NCBI GenBank assembly: GCA_028818385.1
Contig: JAPPNY010000172.1
Span: 1-36,029, forward strand
Length of the DNA: 36,029 nucleotides
From: Spirochaetaceae bacterium
GTDB lineage: Bacteria > Spirochaetota > Spirochaetia > SZUA-6 > Bin103
Reading direction: 5' to 3'
Shown here: piece by piece, positions 1 through 7,899 of the stretch
Layout of the letters: every line of letters starts with the position of its first letter
Numbering within the stretch: position 1 is the stretch's first letter
The notes under the pieces: model-generated
Seen by the model: only the letters and a program-made list of their open reading frames with translations
What the model was told of the DNA's origin: nothing
Database searches by the model: none
Position numbers and translations under genes: made by a program

Positions 1-193
1 GGACGATCGCTTGCTACTTCAGCCCTCGTAAGGTGGGGTTCAGCGGACGCTTACGATGTAGGCGGTGTAACTTCCGGACAATCTCTCGCTCGCCGGTGTC
101 TCCTAACCTACGGTATCGTCACTAAGCAGAGTTGCACCCAATGGGACAGCATGGGGAACGCACGAAAGCGGCCGAACAAAAGGGATAACGACC

Positions 194-1249
194 GTGGTCA
201 AGAACATTCACTGGAAGACGATATCGCGTTTCGAATCGCATGATTATGTTGCGAAGTGGTATTACAAAGCCCATGGAAGAGAAGCGAATACCGCGAAAGT
301 GAGTCAGATCAGCGCATGCTTCGCGCACGGCCGGGAGTATTTCAGGAACGCAGAGCGCGCAGAGATGAGCGTCAAGCCGTTGCTTCTGTACTACGGGATC
401 CTGGCGTGCTGCAGGGGTGTGGTCCTGGCAAACGACTCCACGAAGAAGGAGGAATCACTCAAACCGGGGCACGGTCTCGAAACGATTGACTGGCGGAACA
501 CGCTTGCCGGCGGGATAAAGAATGTTCTCAAGCTTCGGATTCGAGCGACTGACGGGACTTTTCGTGAACTAATGGATGTTTGTTGGCATCTCAAGACGCT
601 GCATCTCTTCGACGGTGCCACAGACTCGATGGTTTCAACCGGTCAGCAGCTGGGACAGGTTCGATTTGCAGCCGACGGGAGCCAATTGACGCTTGAAGAT
701 CTGATTTCCCGTCTACTCCAAACAGGACTGGCGTACCCAGAGCTTACCGGGCAACGGCCCAAGATGTATCGTGGCGCGAGAATCGCATCGCACCCTGAGG
801 TGCACCTCGCGTTCCCGTTGGTCGGAATCCCTGAGGAGCTGAAGACGCTTGCCGATAGACCAGACGTCCATGTTGGATCATCGAATCAGATCGCGCCAGG
901 TCTCAGGCAAGCCGACGATGCAGGAGACTGCCTGATCTTTGTCCGCGGACAGAACGTTGCTGACCTGGATTTTCCCGTATCGCACTATGGGGGTGAGGGT
1001 GAGTACATGGTCGTGATGTCGGACTTCCCCAACGGCGACAAACTGACCGAGTTCGTGAAACTCTATCTCGTTTCTTACATTCTTGGAATGATAGTGCGAT
1101 ATTATCCGTCGATCTGGACGGCGCTGTTGCGGAACGAGAAGGGGGATTTTGCACAGCCGCTCCTGGTGGACGCGATAGAGGCAATTGAGGACAGATTCGC
1201 AGAGCAACTGTCGCATCAAATGACGGGTATAATCAGGAAGGACGACTGA
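194..1249 (+). CDS. YaaC-like family protein
   Basis: This 351-residue protein resembles the YaaC family, named after a Bacillus gene whose function is unknown. The clearest matches are an N-terminal helix with LLLYYGILACCRGV (residues about 64-77), and a C-terminal stretch with YILGMIVRYYPSIW (about 295-308) followed by a conserved acidic helix. The length is close to the family's usual 310-350 residues. The start is GTG, with AGGG about 10 bases upstream; no ATG lies near the conserved N-terminus. No signal peptide or membrane segment is evident, so it is probably cytoplasmic. It stands alone, about 240 bases upstream of a degraded toxin-antitoxin pair and in AT-richer DNA than the core of the window. 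That fits an accessory or defence-island position, but no role can be assigned. Family assignment is moderately sure; function is unknown. Confidence 0.72.
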   Translation: MVKNIHWKTISRFESHDYVAKWYYKAHGREANTAKVSQISACFAHGREYFRNAERAEMSVKPLLLYYGILACCRGVVLANDSTKKEESLKPGHGLETIDWRNTLAGGIKNVLKLRIRATDGTFRELMDVCWHLKTLHLFDGATDSMVSTGQQLGQVRFAADGSQLTLEDLISRLLQTGLAYPELTGQRPKMYRGARIASHPEVHLAFPLVGIPEELKTLADRPDVHVGSSNQIAPGLRQADDAGDCLIFVRGQNVADLDFPVSHYGGEGEYMVVMSDFPNGDKLTEFVKLYLVSYILGMIVRYYPSIWTALLRNEKGDFAQPLLVDAIEAIEDRFAEQLSHQMTGIIRKDD

Positions 1250-1452
1250 CTCACCTCCTCCAGTAGTTTGCATCATGACGCCCGTGGCGAATCTCTAACC
1301 GGTCTAAATGGTTTACTGTAACGATTGCATGTTCTTCTGCTTCTACAATGACTCCCCTTTACGATGACCGATCAGGATTCCCTCTACTGCATTCGACGGC
1401 GGTCGATGGCGTTCGCCTGCGCACCGAGCGGATGATCCAGACGCCGTTCATC

Positions 1453-1481
1453 TTGACAACAGTAAACCTCTAACGCATTCT
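1453..1481 (+). promoter_or_regulatory. Possible sigma-70 promoter for a leaderless antitoxin mRNA
   Basis: A perfect TTGACA (1453-1458) is followed after 17 bases by CATTCT (1476-1481), a poor -10 box. A start of transcription about 7 bases further on would coincide with the GTG at 1488, which has no Shine-Dalgarno sequence. The -35 box is seen directly; promoter activity and leaderless translation are inferred. Confidence 0.3.
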
Positions 1482-1487
1482 CGAAGC

Positions 1488-1730
1488 GTGAAACAGAGGG
1501 GCGGGACGCTGCTGGAGGACGAGCTCGCCAGGGAGGTTCTACGTGTCGCGGCTGAGGAAGGCAGGCGCATGAGCGACGTGATCAGCGGAGCGCTCATCGG
1601 CTACCTCGCCGAGCGACAATCGGACCAGCAACGGGCCACGCAGGCGTACCGTGTGTTCTGTGAGAGCCCGATGCAGGTCGCCCCGGCCGACCTGCATCTC
1701 ATCCTCGACGACGACATGCTGGCAACGTGA
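1488..1730 (+). CDS. Ribbon-helix-helix antitoxin-like protein (VapB type)
   Basis: This 80-residue protein has the pattern of a short ribbon-helix-helix antitoxin. A brief strand (GGTLLEDELA, residues about 4-13) is followed by a helix, a turn at EEGRRMS and a second helix, SDVISGALIGYLAER. The C-terminal tail (residues about 50-80) is acidic and would be the toxin-wrapping segment. Its stop overlaps, by the bases GTGA, a GTG that opens a reading frame with the PIN-toxin N-terminal signature SIDANILL. That is the classic layout of a vapBC operon. Such antitoxins dimerise, bind their own promoter and neutralise the toxin. Here the toxin frame is broken (see 1727-1870), so the antitoxin may be an orphan. 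The GTG start has no ribosome-binding site, and the next in-frame ATG (1569) would cut into the fold. Confidence 0.55.
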   Translation: MKQRGGTLLEDELAREVLRVAAEEGRRMSDVISGALIGYLAERQSDQQRATQAYRVFCESPMQVAPADLHLILDDDMLAT

Positions 1731-1870
1731 CGGTGTAGGCGATCGGCACGCGATCGCGGTGCTCAATCGATGCGAACATCCTGCTTTGTCCGGAAGGTTC
1801 GCTGCACGCAGGCGACGATCAGTCGCCATTCTCTTGTTTGCGGCGCCCCTGGAAGCGTGCCGCCGAATGA
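1727..1870 (+). pseudogene. Remnant of a PIN-domain (VapC-type) toxin
   Basis: Starting at the GTG that overlaps the antitoxin stop, the frame reads V-T-V, then TAG (1736-1738). It then resumes in the same frame with SIDANILLCPEGS (from 1763) and ends at TGA 1868-1870. The segment IDANILL is the hallmark first strand of PIN-domain ribonucleases; its Asp (GAT, 1769-1771) is the first of the metal-binding acidic residues. After about 35 residues the frame is lost and the remaining PIN motifs are not recognisable. The nonsense codon, the early stop and the missing body mark it as a pseudogene. The identification rests on one motif plus the position after an antitoxin. Confidence 0.5.
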
Positions 1871-2433
1871 TGCTCAAGCCGCGAGCGACCGGCAGGCTCA
1901 CGGGACCCAACCCGCCCGCGCCCCGAGTTCGGGCGGCCCGTGCACGTTTACCGGACCAATCTGGACCCTTTGGAAGGCATGGAACTGCGGATCGATGCGC
2001 ACAGCAGCGCCGACTTGCCATAGCGCTCGACCTGTAATCGTGCTCCCCAAGATGCTCTCCAGGAAGCAGTGTTTCCCAGGACACCGGATGGCATATCCCC
2101 GTCGCCCACTTGCCTACGCGCAATAATGAGGATATAAAATCAAACCGGAGAATACCCCGATCCACACATCTAACTTGCTCTGCAATAGCTATTGACCTCA
2201 GATCCGCTTTATGCCCACCTTTCAGATGCCCGTCGTCGACGGACCAGAATGCTCGGTGACTCGCCCTGCAGAGAACGTTGAAGTACTCAGCGGGTTCTAA
2301 CAAAAGGACTCAGGAAGGAATGTGAACCGGAGACTATACTTGCCTTGGAAGTCCTTGCAGGAGAGTAGAACCGCACTACAGCGAAACAGATGGACAAGCG
2401 GGAATCCAGCTAGGCGGCAAAAGGAAGGATGAG
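1871..2433. other. Intergenic stretch with no recognised gene
   Basis: This 560-base stretch probably starts with decayed toxin DNA. A short open segment around 1928-2020 could be old coding sequence, but no family is recognisable. From about 2110 the sequence turns AT-richer. The last bases before 2434 hold a strong ribosome-binding sequence (AAGGAAGGATGAG) for the next gene. No tRNA, transposase or inverted repeat was seen. Confidence 0.4.
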
Positions 2434-3573
2434 ATGGCATTGGCGAAGTGGTGGGACGAGCATCAGCGGCTGACAGTTGCGTTAAGGCAGACACGAAGTG
2501 CGTATGAGCGCGACACAGCCGGTCGCGACTTACACACCGGAACGGACATAGCCAATCAGTGGATGTTCATCGCGGCCTGTTATTCCGGCTTGGAACAGAG
2601 CCTCAAAGTCATCGCGGCCGCCCACCTTGACATTTCCGTTGAGGATGTACGCAAGAGTGTGCCGCGCGGCCGCGGCCATGATCTATCTATTCTTTTTAAG
2701 AATCTTGATCACGAAGCTAAGTGCGTATTGATGAGATATTACGCTCGCTTCCAGTCGCTTCACAGCTATATTCCTATCGGCTCCCTTCCGGATTTCCTTC
2801 AGTCGATTTCAAGAACGGATGGAAAGGGTTATGAACGTTGGCGGTACTCTCTGATCGAAACGGACAATGACCTGCCAACGAATAGCGCGGAGGCCATGTT
2901 GGCCATATGGACATCGAGCAATCAGTTGATTGGGCAGCGGCTTGGGATCGAACCCATAGTGATGCCGGAACACGCATTGATGCGCGAATTGGGCGAGCTG
3001 TTACCGCGCGTGTCGACGGGAGATGATGCGACTCAGCCACGTTGGAGGGAGTGTTATGAGAAACCCATAAACTGCGCTGCGCAGATGCTTTGGGATGAGC
3101 ACCGTGGGATCAATACGACGTCTTCCTGGATACAATCATGGATAGAGGCAATAAAGGAGAGGAGCACCCAAAGTAGAGAACTGAGGCACTTTATCGTTCG
3201 AGCTACGGGTAGTGGGACGACTGGACTTAGCATTTGTTGGGATGATGAGGCGAAATGCTTCGCTAATGTTCCGTGGAACATGCAATCCGTTGTAGAGAAC
3301 GAAGCGCCCGACGGTGCGCGGGAGCTTTACTCGTCGGCGTGGGATGCGCGCCCGGAGGTTCTGCGTCGAACTCATCAGAATGGCTTTACAGTGAGAGAAA
3401 ACTGGGAGAGTGCGAATTCCCTTGATGGCCGATGGTGGCGTACCGTCGTGGCAGAAAAGACTCATGGGTCCGGCGTGCGAGACGTGCTCACCGCTTGGCT
3501 TCACGATTACGATCTGTACGTTGAACTAGAGGGGGAAGCGACTGATTTGTTTAGACATTGGGAGTTCAAATAG
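2434..3573 (+). CDS. Hypothetical protein, possible HEPN-like N-terminus
   Basis: This 379-residue protein is not assigned to a family. The start is firm: ATG preceded by AAGGAAGGATGAG. Residues about 40-100 are helical and recall HEPN-type domains of abortive-infection and toxin proteins, with AACYSGLEQSLKVIAAA and GHDLSILFKNLD. The canonical R-x4-6-H catalytic motif is not clearly present; R-x3-H occurs just before the LSILF helix. The middle (about 180-260) is Trp-rich and helical. The C-terminal third looks like a small alpha/beta region with several Trp-Glu pairs. There is no signal peptide or membrane helix. It is a single-gene unit in AT-richer DNA between a decayed toxin-antitoxin locus and the ATP-grasp operon. 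It is a real gene by length and start; the HEPN suggestion is weak. Confidence 0.6.
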   Translation: MALAKWWDEHQRLTVALRQTRSAYERDTAGRDLHTGTDIANQWMFIAACYSGLEQSLKVIAAAHLDISVEDVRKSVPRGRGHDLSILFKNLDHEAKCVLMRYYARFQSLHSYIPIGSLPDFLQSISRTDGKGYERWRYSLIETDNDLPTNSAEAMLAIWTSSNQLIGQRLGIEPIVMPEHALMRELGELLPRVSTGDDATQPRWRECYEKPINCAAQMLWDEHRGINTTSSWIQSWIEAIKERSTQSRELRHFIVRATGSGTTGLSICWDDEAKCFANVPWNMQSVVENEAPDGARELYSSAWDARPEVLRRTHQNGFTVRENWESANSLDGRWWRTVVAEKTHGSGVRDVLTAWLHDYDLYVELEGEATDLFRHWEFK

Positions 3574-3970
3574 AGTGAGGTTTTCACGATCATCGTATCC
3601 TATGGAACTCGCTGGTATTCTGATGTCGACCATAGGGCGTCAGCCAGTCACATCGCCGACACGATAGTTAGCACTGACGTATCACGAGGCGAAGTCGACT
3701 CGCCCTCGACGTATATAGGCAGAGCTTCAAGGTTCTCGGTCATCCTTCGTGCTTCGCCTCCTGCTTGCGTTGGCTCAGATTCACATTGCTTACGTCAACA
3801 CATCAAGCATGGACCTGCAGCCTCGAGTCACGGATAAGATGCAGTGGCCGGCTTGTCAATGCCCCTTTGACTGTCGTATGACTCCGGCGACGTGCTCGAC
3901 CCTCTAATACCCATCTTCTCGTTTGCCTCGGAGTCGATGGCCCTTCGTCGGTGAGGACAGGCCCAAGGAC
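3574..3970. other. Intergenic region upstream of the ATP-grasp operon
   Basis: These 397 bases hold no recognisable gene. They mark the change from AT-richer DNA to the GC-rich core. A promoter for the ATP-grasp operon should lie here, but no well-spaced -35/-10 pair was found. An in-frame TTG at 3923 would extend the ATP-grasp protein by 16 residues. Confidence 0.4.
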
Positions 3971-5323
3971 ATGACCTACAATGAGTGGCAGCATGCGGAC
4001 GGCCGTATCTGCGATCACTACGGGCCTCTGGTTCACACCTTGGAGGAGCTCGGCGCCGCCGAGCTGGGCCGCCGCTGGGAGGACGCAGCCCGCCAAGTCA
4101 GTCTGGACGCGTTCACCTTCTACCTGGACCCGAAACGGTTCCGGCCCACGCCGGCCGACTGGATTCCCCGCATCGTCCCGCCGGACCACTGGCAGCGGAT
4201 CGCCGCCGGCGTCGCGCAGCGCCTCAAGGCGATCAACCGGTTCCTGGTGGACCTGTACGGCGGCGGCCAGGACATCGTGCCGGACGACGTGGTCTACACC
4301 TCCCGCCACTTCTACCCGGAGGTGCAGGGCTTCCGGCCGCCGCGGGACCTGTTCGTGCACATCTACGGCGTCGATCTCGTGCACCTGGGCGACGGACGCT
4401 ACGTCGTGCTGGAGGACAACCTGCGCATCCCGTCCGGGATCAGCTACCAGCTCAAGACCGTCGAGATCGCATCGCGCGTCGTTCCCGAGCTCGCCTCCGG
4501 CTACGACATCACCCCGTACGCCATCCGGGACGCGTACCTGCAGATGTTCCGGTCGCTGTGCGACTCCCCCTCCCCCGCCTGCGTGCTGCTGACCGACGGG
4601 CGGTACGGTTCGGCCTTCTTCGAGCACCGCTACCTCTCGGACCTGCTCGGCATTCCCCTGGTGGAGGGCGCCGACCTTTACGTCGGCCACGACGGGCGCG
4701 TGTACGCGCGTACCCTGGACGGCGACTACGCCGTGGACGTGGTGTACCGGCGGGTCGAGGACCTGGAGCTGTTCGTCCCCGGCCTGCGCGAGGCGTACCT
4801 CGACAACCGCGTGGTGCTGGTCAACGGCATCGGCACCGGCGTGGGGGACGACAAGCTGGTCTTCCTGTGGGTCCCGGACATGATCGAGCGCTACCTGGCC
4901 GAGCCGCCGGTCCTGGCACAAGCGGAGAGCTACAACCTGCAGGATGGCGAGCAGCGCCGCTACGTGCTCGAGAACCTCGAGCGCCTGGTGATCAAGGCGC
5001 GCGGCGGGTACGGCGGCATCGGCGTGTTCGTGATGCCGGATCTGGGCCCGGCGTACAAGACGCGCGTGGCGCACGGCATCCTGGAGAATCCGGAGATGTT
5101 CATCGCGCAGGAGGCGCTGGACTTCTCCCGGCACGTGGTCTTGAATGAGCGCACCGGCATGCTGGAGCCGCGCCACGTGGACCTGCGGGTATTCGCCATT
5201 CAGGGCGCGGACGGGGAGGTCACGGTGTTCCCCGGCGGCCTGACCCGGGTCGCCCTGGAAGGCGGGCGCATCACCAACAACTCTTCGGGGGGACTGTGCA
5301 AGCCCACGTGGGTGCTCGGCTAG
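3971..5323 (+). CDS. Circularly permuted ATP-grasp type 2 protein
   Basis: This 450-residue protein belongs to the circularly permuted ATP-grasp family (DUF404/DUF407), predicted to form amide bonds or modify peptides using ATP. Recognisable blocks, in order, are HADGRICDHY near the N-terminus, VLEDNLRIPSGISYQ, LLTDGRYGSAFFEH, VDVVYRRVEDLELF, NGIGTGVGDDKLVF, the ATP-binding loop IKARGGYGGIGVFV, the block FIAQEALDFSRHV, LEPRHVDLRVFAI, and the terminal NNSSGGLCKPTWVL. All blocks are present, so it should be active. The ATG at 3971 starts just before the conserved N-terminal block and is preferred to an in-frame TTG at 3923. Its end overlaps the transglutaminase gene by 28 bases, and an alpha-E gene follows. 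These three families commonly travel together and are thought to act on one peptide-like substrate, which is unknown. Confidence 0.88.
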   Translation: MTYNEWQHADGRICDHYGPLVHTLEELGAAELGRRWEDAARQVSLDAFTFYLDPKRFRPTPADWIPRIVPPDHWQRIAAGVAQRLKAINRFLVDLYGGGQDIVPDDVVYTSRHFYPEVQGFRPPRDLFVHIYGVDLVHLGDGRYVVLEDNLRIPSGISYQLKTVEIASRVVPELASGYDITPYAIRDAYLQMFRSLCDSPSPACVLLTDGRYGSAFFEHRYLSDLLGIPLVEGADLYVGHDGRVYARTLDGDYAVDVVYRRVEDLELFVPGLREAYLDNRVVLVNGIGTGVGDDKLVFLWVPDMIERYLAEPPVLAQAESYNLQDGEQRRYVLENLERLVIKARGGYGGIGVFVMPDLGPAYKTRVAHGILENPEMFIAQEALDFSRHVVLNERTGMLEPRHVDLRVFAIQGADGEVTVFPGGLTRVALEGGRITNNSSGGLCKPTWVLG

Positions 5324-6216
5324 CTGCACAGACGGTCACGGCGTCGTATATCTACGCAGCGCACTACGGTTACTCCGACTGCGTCCTGCACAACGACAAT
5401 CATCTCCGCATTTCTCCCACTGCCGATGCCTCCCAGGAACCGCTGGACCAGCAGTTGTGGACCCGGCCCGAGGGCCGCTCCGTGAAGTACCGCGACCGCT
5501 TCGGCAACCGCGTGCAGCGCGTCCGCATCGTCGCACCGCACGACCGCCTGGTGGTCGCCACGGCGGGACGGATCCGGCTGGCGGTCACGGCTCCAGCGCC
5601 CGACGACGTCGGCGTGGACGAGGTCACCGATCTGCCGGACGGCTTCGACTTCGCGTTCCGGTCGCCGCTGGTCGATCCCGACGGCGTCGCGGAAGTGGCG
5701 CGGGAGGTCGCAGGCGACGCCGTCTCGCTGCTGGCGGCGGTACGCGCGACCGTCGAGTGGGTGCACCGCGAGATCGGCTACCGGCGCGGCGCCACCGGCG
5801 TCACGACCACGGCCGAGCAGGTGCTGGCAGCCAGGGAAGGGGTCTGCCAGGACAAGACCCACCTGGCCCTGGGCATGCTGCGCGCCCTGGGCATCCCCTG
5901 CCGCTACGTCAGCGGCCTGCTCACCGGACAGGTGGGAGAGACCCATGCCTGGCTGGAGGTGCTCCATCCACGGTCCGGCTGGGTCGCGGCCGACCCCACC
6001 CGCGGGGTGCTCTTCCCGCCCGCCAGCGACTACATAAAGCTGGCCGTCGGCCGCGACTACTCGGACGTGTCCCCGGTCTCCGGATCGTTCCTGTCGACAG
6101 GCGCGGCCACCGAGTGCGCGGCCATTTCCGCGGTGCGGTTTGCCGACACCGAGGCCGTGCTCGATGATGCGCTCGAACTGCTTTCGACGGCCTACGTCGT
6201 CAGGAACGGCGCCTGA
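5296..6216 (+). CDS. Transglutaminase-like cysteine protease family protein
   Basis: This 306-residue protein has an N-terminal beta domain (residues about 15-110) and a transglutaminase core. The catalytic triad is visible: Cys184 in GVCQDKTHLALG, His217 in GETHAWLEV and Asp233 in AADPTRG. In bacteria this family, paired with circularly permuted ATP-grasp and alpha-E proteins, is predicted to cut or transfer isopeptide bonds. The GTG at 5296 overlaps the previous gene by 28 bases and follows a GGGGGG tract about 4 bases away; an in-frame GTG at 5308 is an alternative. The overlap suggests translational coupling. No signal peptide is seen, so it is probably cytoplasmic. The N-terminal part, before TASYIYAAHYGYS, is somewhat short and irregular compared with typical members. 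Confidence 0.85.
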   Translation: MQAHVGARLAAQTVTASYIYAAHYGYSDCVLHNDNHLRISPTADASQEPLDQQLWTRPEGRSVKYRDRFGNRVQRVRIVAPHDRLVVATAGRIRLAVTAPAPDDVGVDEVTDLPDGFDFAFRSPLVDPDGVAEVAREVAGDAVSLLAAVRATVEWVHREIGYRRGATGVTTTAEQVLAAREGVCQDKTHLALGMLRALGIPCRYVSGLLTGQVGETHAWLEVLHPRSGWVAADPTRGVLFPPASDYIKLAVGRDYSDVSPVSGSFLSTGAATECAAISAVRFADTEAVLDDALELLSTAYVVRNGA

Positions 6217-6248
6217 CCGTCCGAGAACTTCCGAAGGAACGGCACGAC

Positions 6249-6764
6249 ATGGATCCAAGAACGATGAGCCTGGGAACCGATCGCTGGCTGACCGACTCCC
6301 GCGTCTACAACCTGATCTGGCTGGGGCGCTGGATCGAGCGCGCCCAGAACGTCGCCCGCATGCTCCTGTGGGCGGCCGAGCACGAGGCGACCAACGACCT
6401 GCGGGACGTGCTCGGCATTGCCGCCGACATGCGCGGCATCACCGTGGCGGCCGACGATTCGGCGCTGGACGTGCTGTTGACCCGCGACAGCGGCGCATCG
6501 CTGCGCGGCTGCCTGGAGGCGGCCCGCTACAACGCCACCCACGTGGCCCCGGTCGAGGTGACCCGCATCGTCGGCACCGCAATCGAGACGCTCAACCGGC
6601 ACGACCCGGCCTTGTCGCCGGCCGACCTGGCGGCGCTGATGCGCAGCATCCTGGCCACGCTCGACGAGCTGCACGGCGCGGTCGAGGAAGCCTGGTTCCA
6701 CTCCGACGCGCTCTCCGAGGAAGAGGTCTACCGCCGCTTCGTCCAGCAACAACAGCAGCAATAG
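6249..6764 (+). CDS. Alpha-E domain protein, half-length
   Basis: The 171-residue product starts with the alpha-E signature VYNLIWLGRWIERAQNVARML (residues about 18-38, shown here without a break of function) and stays all-helical. Alpha-E (DUF403) proteins are usually about 310 residues, so this is roughly the first half of the family, or a compact variant. The C-terminus reads SEEEVYRRFV followed by six glutamines coded by CAA/CAG repeats, which looks like a slipped-repeat tail. It follows the transglutaminase gene by 32 bases, with AAGGAACGG upstream of its ATG, and completes the ATP-grasp/transglutaminase/alpha-E trio. A 39-bp stretch of its 3' end (6712-6750) occurs again at 13197-13235 with 36 identical bases. 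The second copy ends in RQRK and a stop rather than poly-Gln. Truncation here is possible. Confidence 0.72.
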   Translation: MDPRTMSLGTDRWLTDSRVYNLIWLGRWIERAQNVARMLLWAAEHEATNDLRDVLGIAADMRGITVAADDSALDVLLTRDSGASLRGCLEAARYNATHVAPVEVTRIVGTAIETLNRHDPALSPADLAALMRSILATLDELHGAVEEAWFHSDALSEEEVYRRFVQQQQQQ

Positions 6765-6798
6765 CAGCTCGCGACAATACCCTCTTTCGTACCCTTGA

Positions 6799-7860
6799 TC
6801 AGGAGTTACTACCCTCTTTCGCCAACACACGCCAACGAGCGCCGCGGCCGCGACCGCTGCACGTGACCTCGCCCGACCTCCGCATGTCAGCCAGGAGGCG
6901 ACGAATCCACTCGCGTCCGACCCCTGGACATGCGCGTTCCAGGTCCTGCAGGCGGAAATCTCCCGGCTGTGCGCGAATCGCGGCCAGAACCAGCGCCGCC
7001 TTGGCGCCACGCGGGGCCTGAACCTCTCCAACCCGTTCTTCGAGCTCTCGATAGCCGCGACGAACGATCGTGAGGGCGAAGTCGAGCCATGGCGTCAGTT
7101 CGTGCCTGCCGTCGTGCCAGCCTTGCGAGCTGAGATGCAGGCACTCGTAGTAGCGCTCCCGGACCTGCTCTACCAGGCGTTCGAGGCTCAGGTAGCGGCC
7201 GACCCGGTAGTCGTGTTGGTAGAGCGCCAGGAGGGTCAGCAGGCGTGACACGCGCCCATTGCCATCCCGGAATGGATGGATGCAGAGAAAGTCCAGCACG
7301 AGTGCGGCGATGGCGACCAACGGTGGGATGTGGTCCTGGTCGAGCGCGTGCCGGTAGCGGTGGCAGAGTTCCTTCACCGCGGCCGGCGTCTCCGCGGCCG
7401 GCGCGCAACGGAACCGCACCACCGGGGCGCGTCCGGGGTGCATCTCGACGATGTCGTTGTCGATCCGCTTGAACTGACCGGCGTCGCCACTGGCGGATTG
7501 GCAGAGGGCATGCAGGCGAAGCAGGGTGTCCGGAGTGATGGGAAGATCGGCGTAGCCGGAGTGGATGTCCTCCAACGCACGGCGATAGCCCTGCACCTCT
7601 TGTTCGGACCGATCGCGAGGACTGGATCGGCCAAGAACCAGCGCGTGCAAACGCTCGCGTCCGACCGTCACGCCTTCGATGCGATTGGATGACTCGGCGC
7701 TCTGAATGATGGCAGCGTCACGCAGTGCCTTGAGGACCTGCGGCGACTGGCGGGAGAACAGATCCTGTCTTCCCTTGGATTCCGCGATGTCGTTGAGCAG
7801 CCACGCGGTGCTCATCGGCAGTTGGTGATCGCGCAGTCGGTTGCCGCGAAACGAATTCAT
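6799..7860 (-). CDS. Fic family protein (AMPylase-type)
   Basis: The 353-residue protein has the full Fic motif HPFRDGNGRVSR (residues 195-206), whose His is the catalytic base for moving AMP, or another phosphate-containing group, onto target hydroxyls. An inhibitory-helix motif S-x3-E-G (SNRIEG, residues 58-63) lies in the N-terminal domain, so this is a self-inhibited class II Fic. A winged-helix-like region (about 285-345, with DLERACPGVGREWIRRLL) ends the protein. The N-terminus (LLNDIAESKGRQDLFSRQSPQV) is that of the widespread bacterial Fic_N group. ATG 7860 is chosen; a TTG lies one codon upstream and an ATG at residue 16. It converges on the alpha-E gene and is intact, unlike the decayed restriction genes just upstream of it. 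Targets are unknown. Confidence 0.9.
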   Translation of the reverse strand: MNSFRGNRLRDHQLPMSTAWLLNDIAESKGRQDLFSRQSPQVLKALRDAAIIQSAESSNRIEGVTVGRERLHALVLGRSSPRDRSEQEVQGYRRALEDIHSGYADLPITPDTLLRLHALCQSASGDAGQFKRIDNDIVEMHPGRAPVVRFRCAPAAETPAAVKELCHRYRHALDQDHIPPLVAIAALVLDFLCIHPFRDGNGRVSRLLTLLALYQHDYRVGRYLSLERLVEQVRERYYECLHLSSQGWHDGRHELTPWLDFALTIVRRGYRELEERVGEVQAPRGAKAALVLAAIRAQPGDFRLQDLERACPGVGREWIRRLLADMRRSGEVTCSGRGRGARWRVLAKEGSNS

Positions 7861-7899
7861 CAATCAGCGAGGGAATTCGAGGTCGCAGTCATTGCCTCG

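Noticed and set aside
1539..2303. A 254-codon minus-strand frame across the dead toxin and the intergenic stretch
   Set aside because: It runs antisense through the antitoxin, has no recognisable domain, and has an Arg/Ala/Ser-rich shadow composition.
6778..6821. A 12-base direct repeat (TACCCTCTTTCG at 6778-6789 and 6810-6821) between alpha-E and fic
   Set aside because: Short and partly within the fic coding end; no transposon genes or matching ends were found, so it is not called a target-site duplication.
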